Made by a program: the position numbers and the translations under genes. A DNA stretch of 8,203 nucleotides, from contig SHXL01000124.1 of the NCBI GenBank assembly GCA_009693345.1, positions 1 through 8,203 of the forward strand, read 5' to 3'. Positions 1 through 5,169 of this stretch are shown one piece after another. Numbering within the stretch: position 1 is the first letter of the stretch; the number at the start of each line of letters is the position of its first letter. The notes beneath the pieces were generated by a model. That model had not been told where the DNA came from. It was given only the letters and a program-made list of their open reading frames with translations, and made no database searches. Source of the DNA: Betaproteobacteria bacterium. Its GTDB lineage: Bacteria; Pseudomonadota; Gammaproteobacteria; Burkholderiales; SG8-39.

Positions 1-78
1 TTTGCCTCCCGCAGTGAGCACCTCGATCTGCCGCAGCTTCGCCACCACCTGCTCCGGGCTAAATCTCTTCTTTGCCAT
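1..78 (-). CDS. IS3-family transposase OrfA, N-terminal fragment (runs off window)
   Basis: The 26 visible codons on the minus strand start at the ATG at 76-78 and read MAKKRFSPEQVVAKLRQIEV, then LTAGGK. This is the typical start of IS3-group OrfA proteins (HTH_Tnp_1/InsE-like), where a basic leader and the F-[ST]-x-EQ-[IV]-[IV] signature open a helix-turn-helix that binds the IS ends. A purine-rich AAGGAG Shine-Dalgarno lies upstream on the minus strand, which supports this start. OrfA normally works with a DDE transposase made by -1 frameshifting into orfB; orfB would be to the left and is not seen. The cut is only the window edge, so there is no evidence that the gene is broken. Confidence 0.8.
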   Translation of the reverse strand, partial: MAKKRFSPEQVVAKLRQIEVLTAGGK

Positions 79-94
79 CTTCCGACTCCTTCTT

Positions 95-121
95 CCAGGT
101 TAAACACTACATTCAACCTGG
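95..121. repeat. 7-bp perfect inverted repeat upstream of transposase orfA
   Basis: CCAGGTT at 95-101 and AACCTGG at 115-121 are perfect reverse complements with a 13-base spacer. They lie 17 to 43 bases upstream of the orfA start, inside the presumed IS end. The site could be an operator for the transposase or part of its promoter control. A second, shorter pair, CCGGT at 133-137 and ACCGG at 147-151, straddles the likely IS boundary. The function is inferred from position only. Confidence 0.45.
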
Positions 122-185
122 TACAGAAAAAGCCGGTCAGTTCAATACCGGGAAGCAGGATGACGGATTTCCCCCACGCTCCTTC

Positions 186-215
186 TTGACAAGGTTCGGC
201 ACGCAATACCACACT
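186..215 (+). promoter_or_regulatory. Weak candidate promoter for the dioxygenase gene
   Basis: A perfect -35 hexamer TTGACA sits at 186-191. The best -10 match with 18-base spacing is CACACT at 210-215, which fits only three of six consensus bases. It lies in the gap between the IS end and the dioxygenase start at 250. Only the -35 is convincing, and transcription could also enter from the IS. Confidence 0.22.
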
Positions 216-249
216 GCATCGATCCGACGTTGATCAAGCGAAGGCAAAC

Positions 250-1353
250 ATGATCGAGTCCATCAAAGACGGCGCAGTCGATCTCTACGAGGATTTCGAC
301 AACCGTTACCTTCGCCGCGATGAGCGCTTCGACATCGAGCGCGATGCGCTCAAGCGTATTCCGGTCATCGACATCTCGCCGTTCGTTCTGGACAGCGGCT
401 TGGCGGCGCGCCAGCGTGTCGGACGAGAGCTGCGCAAGGTGTGTATCGACGTCGGATTCTTCTACCTCACCGGCCATGGCATCCCGGCCTCGGAGCTCGA
501 CGAGGCGATTGCCTGGGGCCATCGCTTCTTCGAGTTGCCGATCGAGGAGAAGATGGCGCTGCACACCGGGGGCACGGGTGCGCCGGGGTTCATGCGCGTG
601 GGCGGCATCGATCCGGAAACCAATCCGGACAAGGCCGCTGATCTGAAAGAGCGCTTCATCATGAGCCGGGAGCTGTTTCCCGATGAGCCGGCAGAGGGCT
701 GGCGAGCTGCCGGTTTGTCCCGGTGGCCCTCCGAGAACGTCCTGCCCGGGTTCGCGTCTTTCATGAAAGGGCACCTTGCCAAGCGCGTCGTGCTGGCCCA
801 ATGCCTGGCGCGTGCGTTCGCATTGAGTCTCGATCTGCCGTCGACTCATTTCGACGCGATGTTTCGACATCTGGGTGTGGTGTCTATCATCAACTACTAT
901 CCGCCGCTCGAATCGGCAACAGTCAAGCGCACGCAATGGAGTTTTTCCCCCCACACAGACTACGGCGCGTTCACCTTGCTTTCCCAGGATTCCTTGGGTG
1001 GGCTGCAGGTGCGCAACTCCTCGGGCCAATGGATCGACGTGCCGCCGATCCCCGATACGCTCGTCGTGAATCTCGGCGACCTGATGGCTACCTGGACGAA
1101 TGATCTTTTCACCTCCAACTTGCATCGTGCTGCCAACGTGAGCGGCAAGGCGCGCATCTCCATCCCGTTCTTCGTTTCCCCGCAAGGCGCGACCGTCATT
1201 CGGTGCCTGGAGACCTGTCAGGGGCCCGGCAACCTACCGCGGTACGCGCCGGTCGCGGCGGGCGACTACGTCCGCACTCTGCTGGAACAGTCCGGCCGCA
1301 CCGGGCGCCCCGGTGTCGCCGTTCGTACGGCCGAGCGATTGCAAAAGGCGTGA
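250..1353 (+). CDS. 2-oxoglutarate/Fe(II)-dependent dioxygenase, isopenicillin N synthase-like
   Basis: A 367-residue soluble enzyme of the non-haem iron oxygenase superfamily. The N-terminal DIOX_N domain (about 37-150) opens with IPVIDISPF and contains GFFYLTGHGI. The jelly-roll 2OG-FeII_Oxy domain follows (about 205-310). The iron-binding facial triad is complete: H235 and D237 in PHTDYG, and H292 in NLHRA. R302 and S304 in ARISIPFF form the RxS motif that holds the 2-oxoglutarate carboxylate. Enzymes of this family hydroxylate, desaturate or cyclise small molecules using O2; the substrate here cannot be read from sequence. The start at 250 has AAGG five bases upstream and keeps a full-length N-terminus. 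It is the first gene after the IS end and lies 57 bp upstream of the first RidA gene on the same strand, so co-transcription is likely. Family is certain, pathway role is not. Confidence 0.92.
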   Translation: MIESIKDGAVDLYEDFDNRYLRRDERFDIERDALKRIPVIDISPFVLDSGLAARQRVGRELRKVCIDVGFFYLTGHGIPASELDEAIAWGHRFFELPIEEKMALHTGGTGAPGFMRVGGIDPETNPDKAADLKERFIMSRELFPDEPAEGWRAAGLSRWPSENVLPGFASFMKGHLAKRVVLAQCLARAFALSLDLPSTHFDAMFRHLGVVSIINYYPPLESATVKRTQWSFSPHTDYGAFTLLSQDSLGGLQVRNSSGQWIDVPPIPDTLVVNLGDLMATWTNDLFTSNLHRAANVSGKARISIPFFVSPQGATVIRCLETCQGPGNLPRYAPVAAGDYVRTLLEQSGRTGRPGVAVRTAERLQKA

Positions 1354-1357
1354 GGTC

Positions 1358-1399
1358 ATGATCGACCCACTCCACCTTGATATTCGCCGTGCGTACTGA
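1358..1399 (+). CDS. Possible 13-codon mini-ORF between dioxygenase and RidA genes
   Basis: In the 57-bp gap an ATG at 1358 opens MIDPLHLDIRRAY and stops at 1397-1399. A GAGG Shine-Dalgarno (1352-1355) overlaps the stop of the dioxygenase, so re-initiation is feasible. Its stop codon overlaps the ribosome-binding site GAGGGA (1398-1403) of the next gene. It could be a coupling leader, the remnant of a lost gene, or chance. I recognise no family and see no attenuator hairpin. Confidence 0.18.
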   Translation: MIDPLHLDIRRAY

Positions 1400-1410
1400 G
1401 GGATGCGTCT

Positions 1411-1809
1411 GTGCCGCTTGCCCGGATTATCGTTGCGCCACCCACCCAGGGCCTTGATATGGCGATTGGGTACGGCTGGCCGCAGAGCACAGCGGTGCGC
1501 GCCGGTGATTACGTGTTCGTGTCGGGCGTCGTCGCGATCGATCCTGGCAGCGGTGAACGGATGAACGGAACCGTGACGAGCGAGGCCCATCGCGTCTTCC
1601 AGAACCTCAAGCTGGTGCTCGAAAGCGCGGGGTCATCGCTGGAGCGCGTGGTGCAGGTTCGCGCCATGATCTACGACCGCATCGAATACGATGCCCTCAA
1701 CCGCGTCTACCGGCAATACGTGCCGAACGGGCCGCCCGCGCGGACCGTGTGGAGCGTCCAGATCATCGACGCGTTCAAGGTGCAGCTCGACGCGATTGCC
1801 GTTCCCTAA
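1411..1809 (+). CDS. RidA family protein (YjgF/YER057c/UK114), paralogue 1, Glu replaced by Gln
   Basis: A 132-residue protein covering a whole RidA (chorismate mutase-like, trimeric) domain. It has RAGDYVFVSG near 30-39, ESAGSSLERVV at 71-81 and PPARTVW at 108-114. R111 matches the RidA arginine (E. coli R105) that binds the substrate carboxylate. The acidic residue that normally follows in the VEIE/KIEIE strand (E. coli E120) is Q125 here. RidA members hydrolyse reactive 2-aminoacrylate-type enamines/imines to keto acids and ammonia, and some are dedicated deaminases in catabolic pathways. The start is a GTG with GAGGGA (1398-1403) seven bases upstream; a nearby ATG at 1403 is out of frame. 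It is 10 bp from the next RidA gene and clearly in one transcription unit. The Gln change may mean altered catalysis or a binding role. Confidence 0.88.
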   Translation: MPLARIIVAPPTQGLDMAIGYGWPQSTAVRAGDYVFVSGVVAIDPGSGERMNGTVTSEAHRVFQNLKLVLESAGSSLERVVQVRAMIYDRIEYDALNRVYRQYVPNGPPARTVWSVQIIDAFKVQLDAIAVP

Positions 1810-1819
1810 CCCCGGAACC

Positions 1820-2227
1820 ATGGATATGCCCATCGCCCGCGAGATCATCACGCCGAAAAACGAGATGCTCAACGTTTCGCGCAACCTGAATCTCCCGCAC
1901 AGCCCGGGGATCAGGGCCGGGGACCTGATCTTCCTGTCTGGCATGGTGTCGGTCGACGCGGCGACCGGGGAGCGCAGCCTCGGCACGGTCGCGCACGAGA
2001 CCCGCCAGATCCTGTCGAACATGGCGCACATGCTCGAGTCGGCCGGGTCCTCGCTGGAGCGCGTCGTCAAGATTAACGTGCTGCTCTACGACATGCTCGA
2101 GTTCGAGAACATGAACGCGGTCTATCGACAGTTTTTTCCGAAGGACCCACCGGCCCGCACCACCTGCGGTGTGCAGTTGAGCTCCGGGCTCAAGGTAGAG
2201 ATCGAGTGCATCGCGCTCGCGGGTTGA
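1820..2227 (+). CDS. RidA family protein (YjgF/YER057c/UK114), paralogue 2
   Basis: A 135-residue RidA domain protein, full length for the family. The N-terminus has the classical REIITPKN opening, followed by RAGDLIFLSG (32-41), ESAGSSLERVV (73-83) and PPARTT (110-115). Both key positions are kept: R113 (carboxylate-binding Arg) and E127 in KVEIEC (catalytic-site Glu). It shares the ESAGSSLERVV block, VYRQ and PPART with paralogue 1, so these two are the closer pair. The start is ambiguous: ATG 1820 is placed here, but ATG 1826 aligns with the MPLAR start of paralogue 1 and sits nine bases after GGA (1814-1816), a better distance. Likely role: hydrolysis of an imine/enamine intermediate made by a neighbouring enzyme. 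The substrate is unknown. Confidence 0.9.
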   Translation: MDMPIAREIITPKNEMLNVSRNLNLPHSPGIRAGDLIFLSGMVSVDAATGERSLGTVAHETRQILSNMAHMLESAGSSLERVVKINVLLYDMLEFENMNAVYRQFFPKDPPARTTCGVQLSSGLKVEIECIALAG

Positions 2228-2276
2228 GGATCGCCTGGAGCGCGCGCCGACCACATTCCAGCCACAGGAGGTCGTG

Positions 2277-2669
2277 ATGAAAAAAGAAATCATCGATGTT
2301 CCGGGAATCAGCAAGCATCTCAAGAAGGAAGGGATCCCGCTTTCGGCGGTGGTTCGCGCCGGTGGATTCGTCTTCGTTTCGGGCCAGCCGCCGGTCGACC
2401 GCAGGACCGGCAAGATACCGCTCGTCAGCATCACCAAGCAGACGCGGATGGTGCTCGACAACATCAAGGTCTGCCTGGAGGCCGCCGGATCGTCGCTCGA
2501 CAAGGTGGTCAAGTGCACCGTCTACATCACCAATGCCGCCTACTTCGACGAAGTGAACGACGTGTATCGCAGGTACTTCAGGCGCAATCCGCCGGCGCGG
2601 GTGTTCTGCAACGTGGGATCGTGGCCGAAGAAGTTCGACGTCGAGATCGACTGCGTCGCCATTGCATGA
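2277..2669 (+). CDS. RidA family protein (YjgF/YER057c/UK114), paralogue 3
   Basis: A 130-residue RidA domain protein and the most divergent of the three. It has RAGGFVFVSGQPP, EAAGSSLDKVVK, and PPARVFCNV ending in FDVEIDCVAIA. R108 and E123 match the RidA carboxylate-binding Arg and the catalytic-site Glu, with the 15-residue spacing of E. coli RidA; paralogues 1 and 2 have 14. A strong AGGAGGT ribosome-binding site at 2266-2272 favours ATG 2277 over the GTG at 2274, which would be too close. This is the best Shine-Dalgarno of the block, so the protein may be made in larger amounts. Its stop TGA overlaps the ATG of the Bug gene (ATGA), which suggests translational coupling. Enamine/imine deaminase activity is inferred from the family. 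Confidence 0.9.
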   Translation: MKKEIIDVPGISKHLKKEGIPLSAVVRAGGFVFVSGQPPVDRRTGKIPLVSITKQTRMVLDNIKVCLEAAGSSLDKVVKCTVYITNAAYFDEVNDVYRRYFRRNPPARVFCNVGSWPKKFDVEIDCVAIA

Positions 2670-3646
2670 ACCACATGCGCCGCATCGTTCTGGCAACGGC
2701 TGGAATGCTTGCCGCACTGACGGCGCCGCCCGCCATGGCACAGAGCGACTACCCGAACAAGTTCATTCTGTTCATGGTGCCGCAGGCAGTGGGCGGCTCG
2801 ACCGACCTGCTCTCCCGGACCGTCGGCCAGAAGCTCGCCGTCGCGCTGGGCCAGCCGGTGACGGTCGACAACCGCGCGGGCGCCAACGGCATCATCGGCT
2901 GCGAACTGGTGGCCAAGGCCGCGCCCAATGGCTACACGCTGCTGGTGGGCGGAACCGGGTCGATGGCGATCAATCCGAGCCTGTATCCGAAGCTTTCCTA
3001 CGACCCCGTCAGGCAGTTCACGCCCGTGGCCATGTTCGGCTATTCCACCAGCGTGCTCGTCGTTCACCCGTCCATGACGCCTGCCACGATTGGCGAGCTC
3101 ATCGCCCTGGCGAGGTCGAAGCCCGGGCAATACAAGTACGCCTCGGCGGGATTCGGCAGTTCGCCCCACCTTTCCGCCGAGATGTTCAAGCAGATGGCCG
3201 GTGCCGAACTGCTGCACGTGCCCTACAAAGGCAGCACGCCCGGCGTGAGCGCCACGATCACCGGCGAAACCGACCTCATGTTCACCGGGGTGGCGTCGGC
3301 CGTGGGCCATATCAAGTCGGGCCGCCTGCGCGCGCTGTCGATCAACGGCCCGCGGCGCTCGCCCGCCCTGCCCGGCGTGCCGACCGCCGACGAGTCGGGC
3401 CTGCCCGGCTTCGAGGCGGATTTCTGGATCGGTCTGTTCGCTCCCGCCGGCACGCCCCGCGCCGCGATCGACCGGCTAAATGCCGAAGTCAACAAGATCA
3501 TGACGGAGGATGCGATGAAGGAACGCTTGATGGTCATCGGCGTCGATCCGGCGCCGGGAAGCCCGGAGCAGTTCGGAGACATCCTGGCAAAGGACATCGA
3601 CCGCTGGTCAAAGGCGGTCAGGAGCGCGGGGCTGAAGCCGGAATAG
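2666..3646 (+). CDS. Bug/TctC-family periplasmic substrate-binding protein (tripartite tricarboxylate transporter)
   Basis: A 326-residue secreted protein. The signal peptide is clear: basic MNHMRR, a hydrophobic stretch IVLATAGMLAALTA, and a likely cleavage after A25 in AMA|QS. The mature part has the TctC/Bug marks: YPNKFILFMVP (the usual P[IV]R-x-[IV]-V-P strand), NRAGANGIIG, AKAAPNGYTLLVG (most members have PDGYTL), VPYKGS, and LMFTG in the usual D-x-MF position. These proteins bind small carboxylates, nicotinate or amino acids for TctAB transporters, or act as sensors. No TctA or TctB gene is in the window, so this is an orphan here, as is common in Burkholderiales. ATG 2666 overlaps the previous stop; ATG 2675 is an alternative that keeps the signal peptide. 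Convergent with the flavoprotein gene across 11 bp. The ligand is unknown. Confidence 0.93.
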   Translation: MNHMRRIVLATAGMLAALTAPPAMAQSDYPNKFILFMVPQAVGGSTDLLSRTVGQKLAVALGQPVTVDNRAGANGIIGCELVAKAAPNGYTLLVGGTGSMAINPSLYPKLSYDPVRQFTPVAMFGYSTSVLVVHPSMTPATIGELIALARSKPGQYKYASAGFGSSPHLSAEMFKQMAGAELLHVPYKGSTPGVSATITGETDLMFTGVASAVGHIKSGRLRALSINGPRRSPALPGVPTADESGLPGFEADFWIGLFAPAGTPRAAIDRLNAEVNKIMTEDAMKERLMVIGVDPAPGSPEQFGDILAKDIDRWSKAVRSAGLKPE

Positions 3647-3657
3647 CGCCCCAGGAA

Positions 3658-5058
3658 TCAGCGCTTCACGAGCGCGGCGGCGGCCTCGCCCGCGAGGCGG
3701 CCCATGTTGGTCGCGGTAAGCAGGCCGGAGCCCGAGAGGTAGCCCCAGTCCGCCGGCCCGGAGAGGCCGCGCGCCGCGCCGCCGCCTGCGAACAGGTTCG
3801 GAAACGGCGTCCCGTCCTTCCTCAGGACGCGCATCTCCTTGTTAATTTCGAGCCCGCCCTGGGTGTGGAACAGTGCGCCCATGATCTTCACCACTCGGTA
3901 CGGTGCCTTCAGCGCCGGTTTGGTAGAGAAATCTCGGCCGAACGGATCCTTCTTCTTTCCGCCGGCGCAGTCCGCGACCTCGGCCATGGTCTGCGCGAGC
4001 GTCGCCGCGTCGCAGCCGACCACTTTCGCGATTTCGTCAGGCGTGTTGCAGACCTTGAGCGCGCCGGCGTTCTGCGCATCGACGTGGCTGTGCATCTGCA
4101 TCGCGATGCTGTGGCCGCGCTCGTCGAAAATCAGCCAGGCGACGTGGTCGGGCTGGTGCGTGACCTTGAGCGCCTGTTCCGAGTAGCCCGCGTTCTCGTT
4201 GGAGAAGCGCTTGCCGTGCTTATTGACCTGGTAACCCCCCTCGGTGATCGCAGGCCAGCCGATATGGGTAGCGTGCGGCGTCGCGACCGCGCCGTGGCCC
4301 TGGAACGAGCCCATGTCCTTGACCGAGGCGCCCAGATCTTCGCCCCACTTCACCGCGTCGCCGGTATTGCCGGGGTGCCCGTGGTAGTGCGCATCCGTCA
4401 TTTCCGGGATGTGCTTGGCGATCATCGCCTTGTCCCCGCCGTAGCCGCAGCAGGCGAGGATCAGCGCGTCGCAGCCCATGTCCTCTGTCTTGCCGTCCGG
4501 CCGGGTTACACGCACGCCGCGGATCCGGCCGTCCGGGTCCGCGTACAAGTCCGTCACTCGCGCGGAGGTCGCGAGCGGGATGTGCTCGGCTTCTACCGCG
4601 TTCAACAGCGCCGCGAGTAGTTCGGCGCCGAAGCGCGACGGCGAGGCGTGCATGTGCATCCGGCTGTGGCCCGGATATTGAAAATCGAGGATGCACGAGA
4701 GCGGCAGCTTGTAGCGGTCGACCAGCCAGTCGATGGTCTTCGCGGATTCGCGCGCGATGTGCCAGGCGATCTCGTGGTCGCACTCGCCATGCGCCTTGTT
4801 GATGAGGTCGTTGGCGAGGATCTCCGGCGTGTCGTCCATCAGCCCCGCCGCGCGCTGCAGCTTGGTGCCGGCCGCGGGGATCTGCCCGCCCGAGAGGGAG
4901 GTGCTGCCCGTTGGTTTCGCGTCGCGCTCGAGGATCAGCACCTCGGCGCCGCGCTCGTTGGCAGCCAGCGCCGCGATGGTGCCGCAGGCGCCGGCGCCGA
5001 TGATCAGCACCTGCGTGCGGGTCGGGAACGTCTTTCCTTCGGCCTTCAACAGCGGCAT
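3658..5058 (-). CDS. FAD-binding-2 flavoprotein (fumarate reductase / 3-ketosteroid dehydrogenase-like)
   Basis: A 466-residue soluble flavoprotein without a signal peptide or cytochrome domain. The Rossmann FAD site is VLIIGAGACG (17-26), with E44 ending the second strand to bind the ribose; GSTSLSGGQ (51-59) is the second FAD contact, and GTPFPNLFAGG to GLLTATNMGRLAG (416-457) the C-terminal FAD part. By comparison with flavocytochrome c3 fumarate reductase, H255 (QGHG) and H398 (FHTQGG) fit its two active-site His, but both catalytic Arg positions are Tyr: Y292 in RFSNENAGY and Y440 in DWGYLSG. That resembles ketosteroid-dehydrogenase-type members, so a dehydrogenase is more likely than a fumarate reductase. 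The start at 5058 has AGAGGA about five bases upstream on the minus strand; the open frame runs further, but only opposite the MmgE/PrpD gene. Substrate unknown, perhaps an organic acid. Confidence 0.9.
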   Translation of the reverse strand: MPLLKAEGKTFPTRTQVLIIGAGACGTIAALAANERGAEVLILERDAKPTGSTSLSGGQIPAAGTKLQRAAGLMDDTPEILANDLINKAHGECDHEIAWHIARESAKTIDWLVDRYKLPLSCILDFQYPGHSRMHMHASPSRFGAELLAALLNAVEAEHIPLATSARVTDLYADPDGRIRGVRVTRPDGKTEDMGCDALILACCGYGGDKAMIAKHIPEMTDAHYHGHPGNTGDAVKWGEDLGASVKDMGSFQGHGAVATPHATHIGWPAITEGGYQVNKHGKRFSNENAGYSEQALKVTHQPDHVAWLIFDERGHSIAMQMHSHVDAQNAGALKVCNTPDEIAKVVGCDAATLAQTMAEVADCAGGKKKDPFGRDFSTKPALKAPYRVVKIMGALFHTQGGLEINKEMRVLRKDGTPFPNLFAGGGAARGLSGPADWGYLSGSGLLTATNMGRLAGEAAAALVKR

Positions 5059-5107
5059 GTCATCCTCTAGAGTAAGGATGCGCGTGGAGCAAGCGCGAAT
5101 TTGGCCT

Positions 5108-5148
5108 CTAATGCGCTTGAGCAGCGCACAAAGGGGCCTTAACATTAG
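5108..5148. repeat. Nested palindromes, candidate operator
   Basis: TGCGC at 5112-5116 and GCGCA at 5124-5128 form an inverted repeat with a 7-base spacer and overlap the proposed -35 box. CTAATG at 5108-5113 and CATTAG at 5143-5148 form a wider inverted repeat whose arms bracket the proposed -35 and -10 boxes. AAGGGGCCTT at 5131-5140 is a near-palindrome between them. Such nested symmetry over a divergent promoter suits a dimeric regulator (LysR, GntR or TetR type). This is inferred from symmetry and position only. Confidence 0.4.
5117..5145 (+). promoter_or_regulatory. Candidate sigma-70 promoter for the MmgE/PrpD pair
   Basis: TTGAGC at 5117-5122 and TAACAT at 5140-5145 each match four of six consensus bases and are separated by the optimal 17 bases. 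Transcription would start near 5152 and leave a leader of about 18 bases before the ATG at 5170. It is the best promoter-like pair I found in the window. Confidence 0.45.
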
Positions 5149-5169
5149 CAGAACAAACGGGATCAAGAC

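Larger units (their letters stand above)
1..144 (-). mobile_element. Left end of an IS3-family insertion sequence (partial)
   Basis: The start of an IS3-type orfA reads leftward off the window edge, so only its upstream end lies here. The terminal inverted repeat should lie between the orfA start and about position 144. Read on the minus strand from 144, the DNA begins TGAACTGACCGGC, compatible with the TG-first ends of IS3 elements, but the partner end is outside the window, so neither the exact boundary nor the target-site duplication can be fixed. I cannot name the element. It forms the left border of the catabolic genes and may have helped to move or rearrange them. Confidence 0.6.
5059..5169. 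promoter_or_regulatory. Divergent intergenic control region
   Basis: A 111-bp gap between the flavoprotein gene (leftward) and the first MmgE/PrpD gene (rightward), clearly lower in GC than the genes around it. It holds the promoter and palindromes listed separately and the AGAGGA ribosome-binding site of the flavoprotein (complement of 5063-5068). I see no convincing -35/-10 pair for the leftward gene. One regulator bound here could control both sides; no regulator gene is in the window. Confidence 0.6.

Noticed and set aside
142..1185. Minus-strand 347-codon open frame opposite the dioxygenase
   Set aside because: The plus strand has a complete iron-binding triad and RxS motif; the antisense product has the composition typical of high-GC shadows.
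3683..3698. Stem-loop GCCTCG-CCCG-CGAGGC near the convergent stops, as a bidirectional terminator
   Set aside because: It lies inside the flavoprotein coding end, the stem is only 6 bp, and no T-run follows on either strand.
2662..4620. Plus-strand 652-codon open frame across the Bug and flavoprotein genes
   Set aside because: It runs in another frame of the Bug gene and antisense to the flavoprotein, both well supported by family motifs; its own translation shows no recognisable domain.
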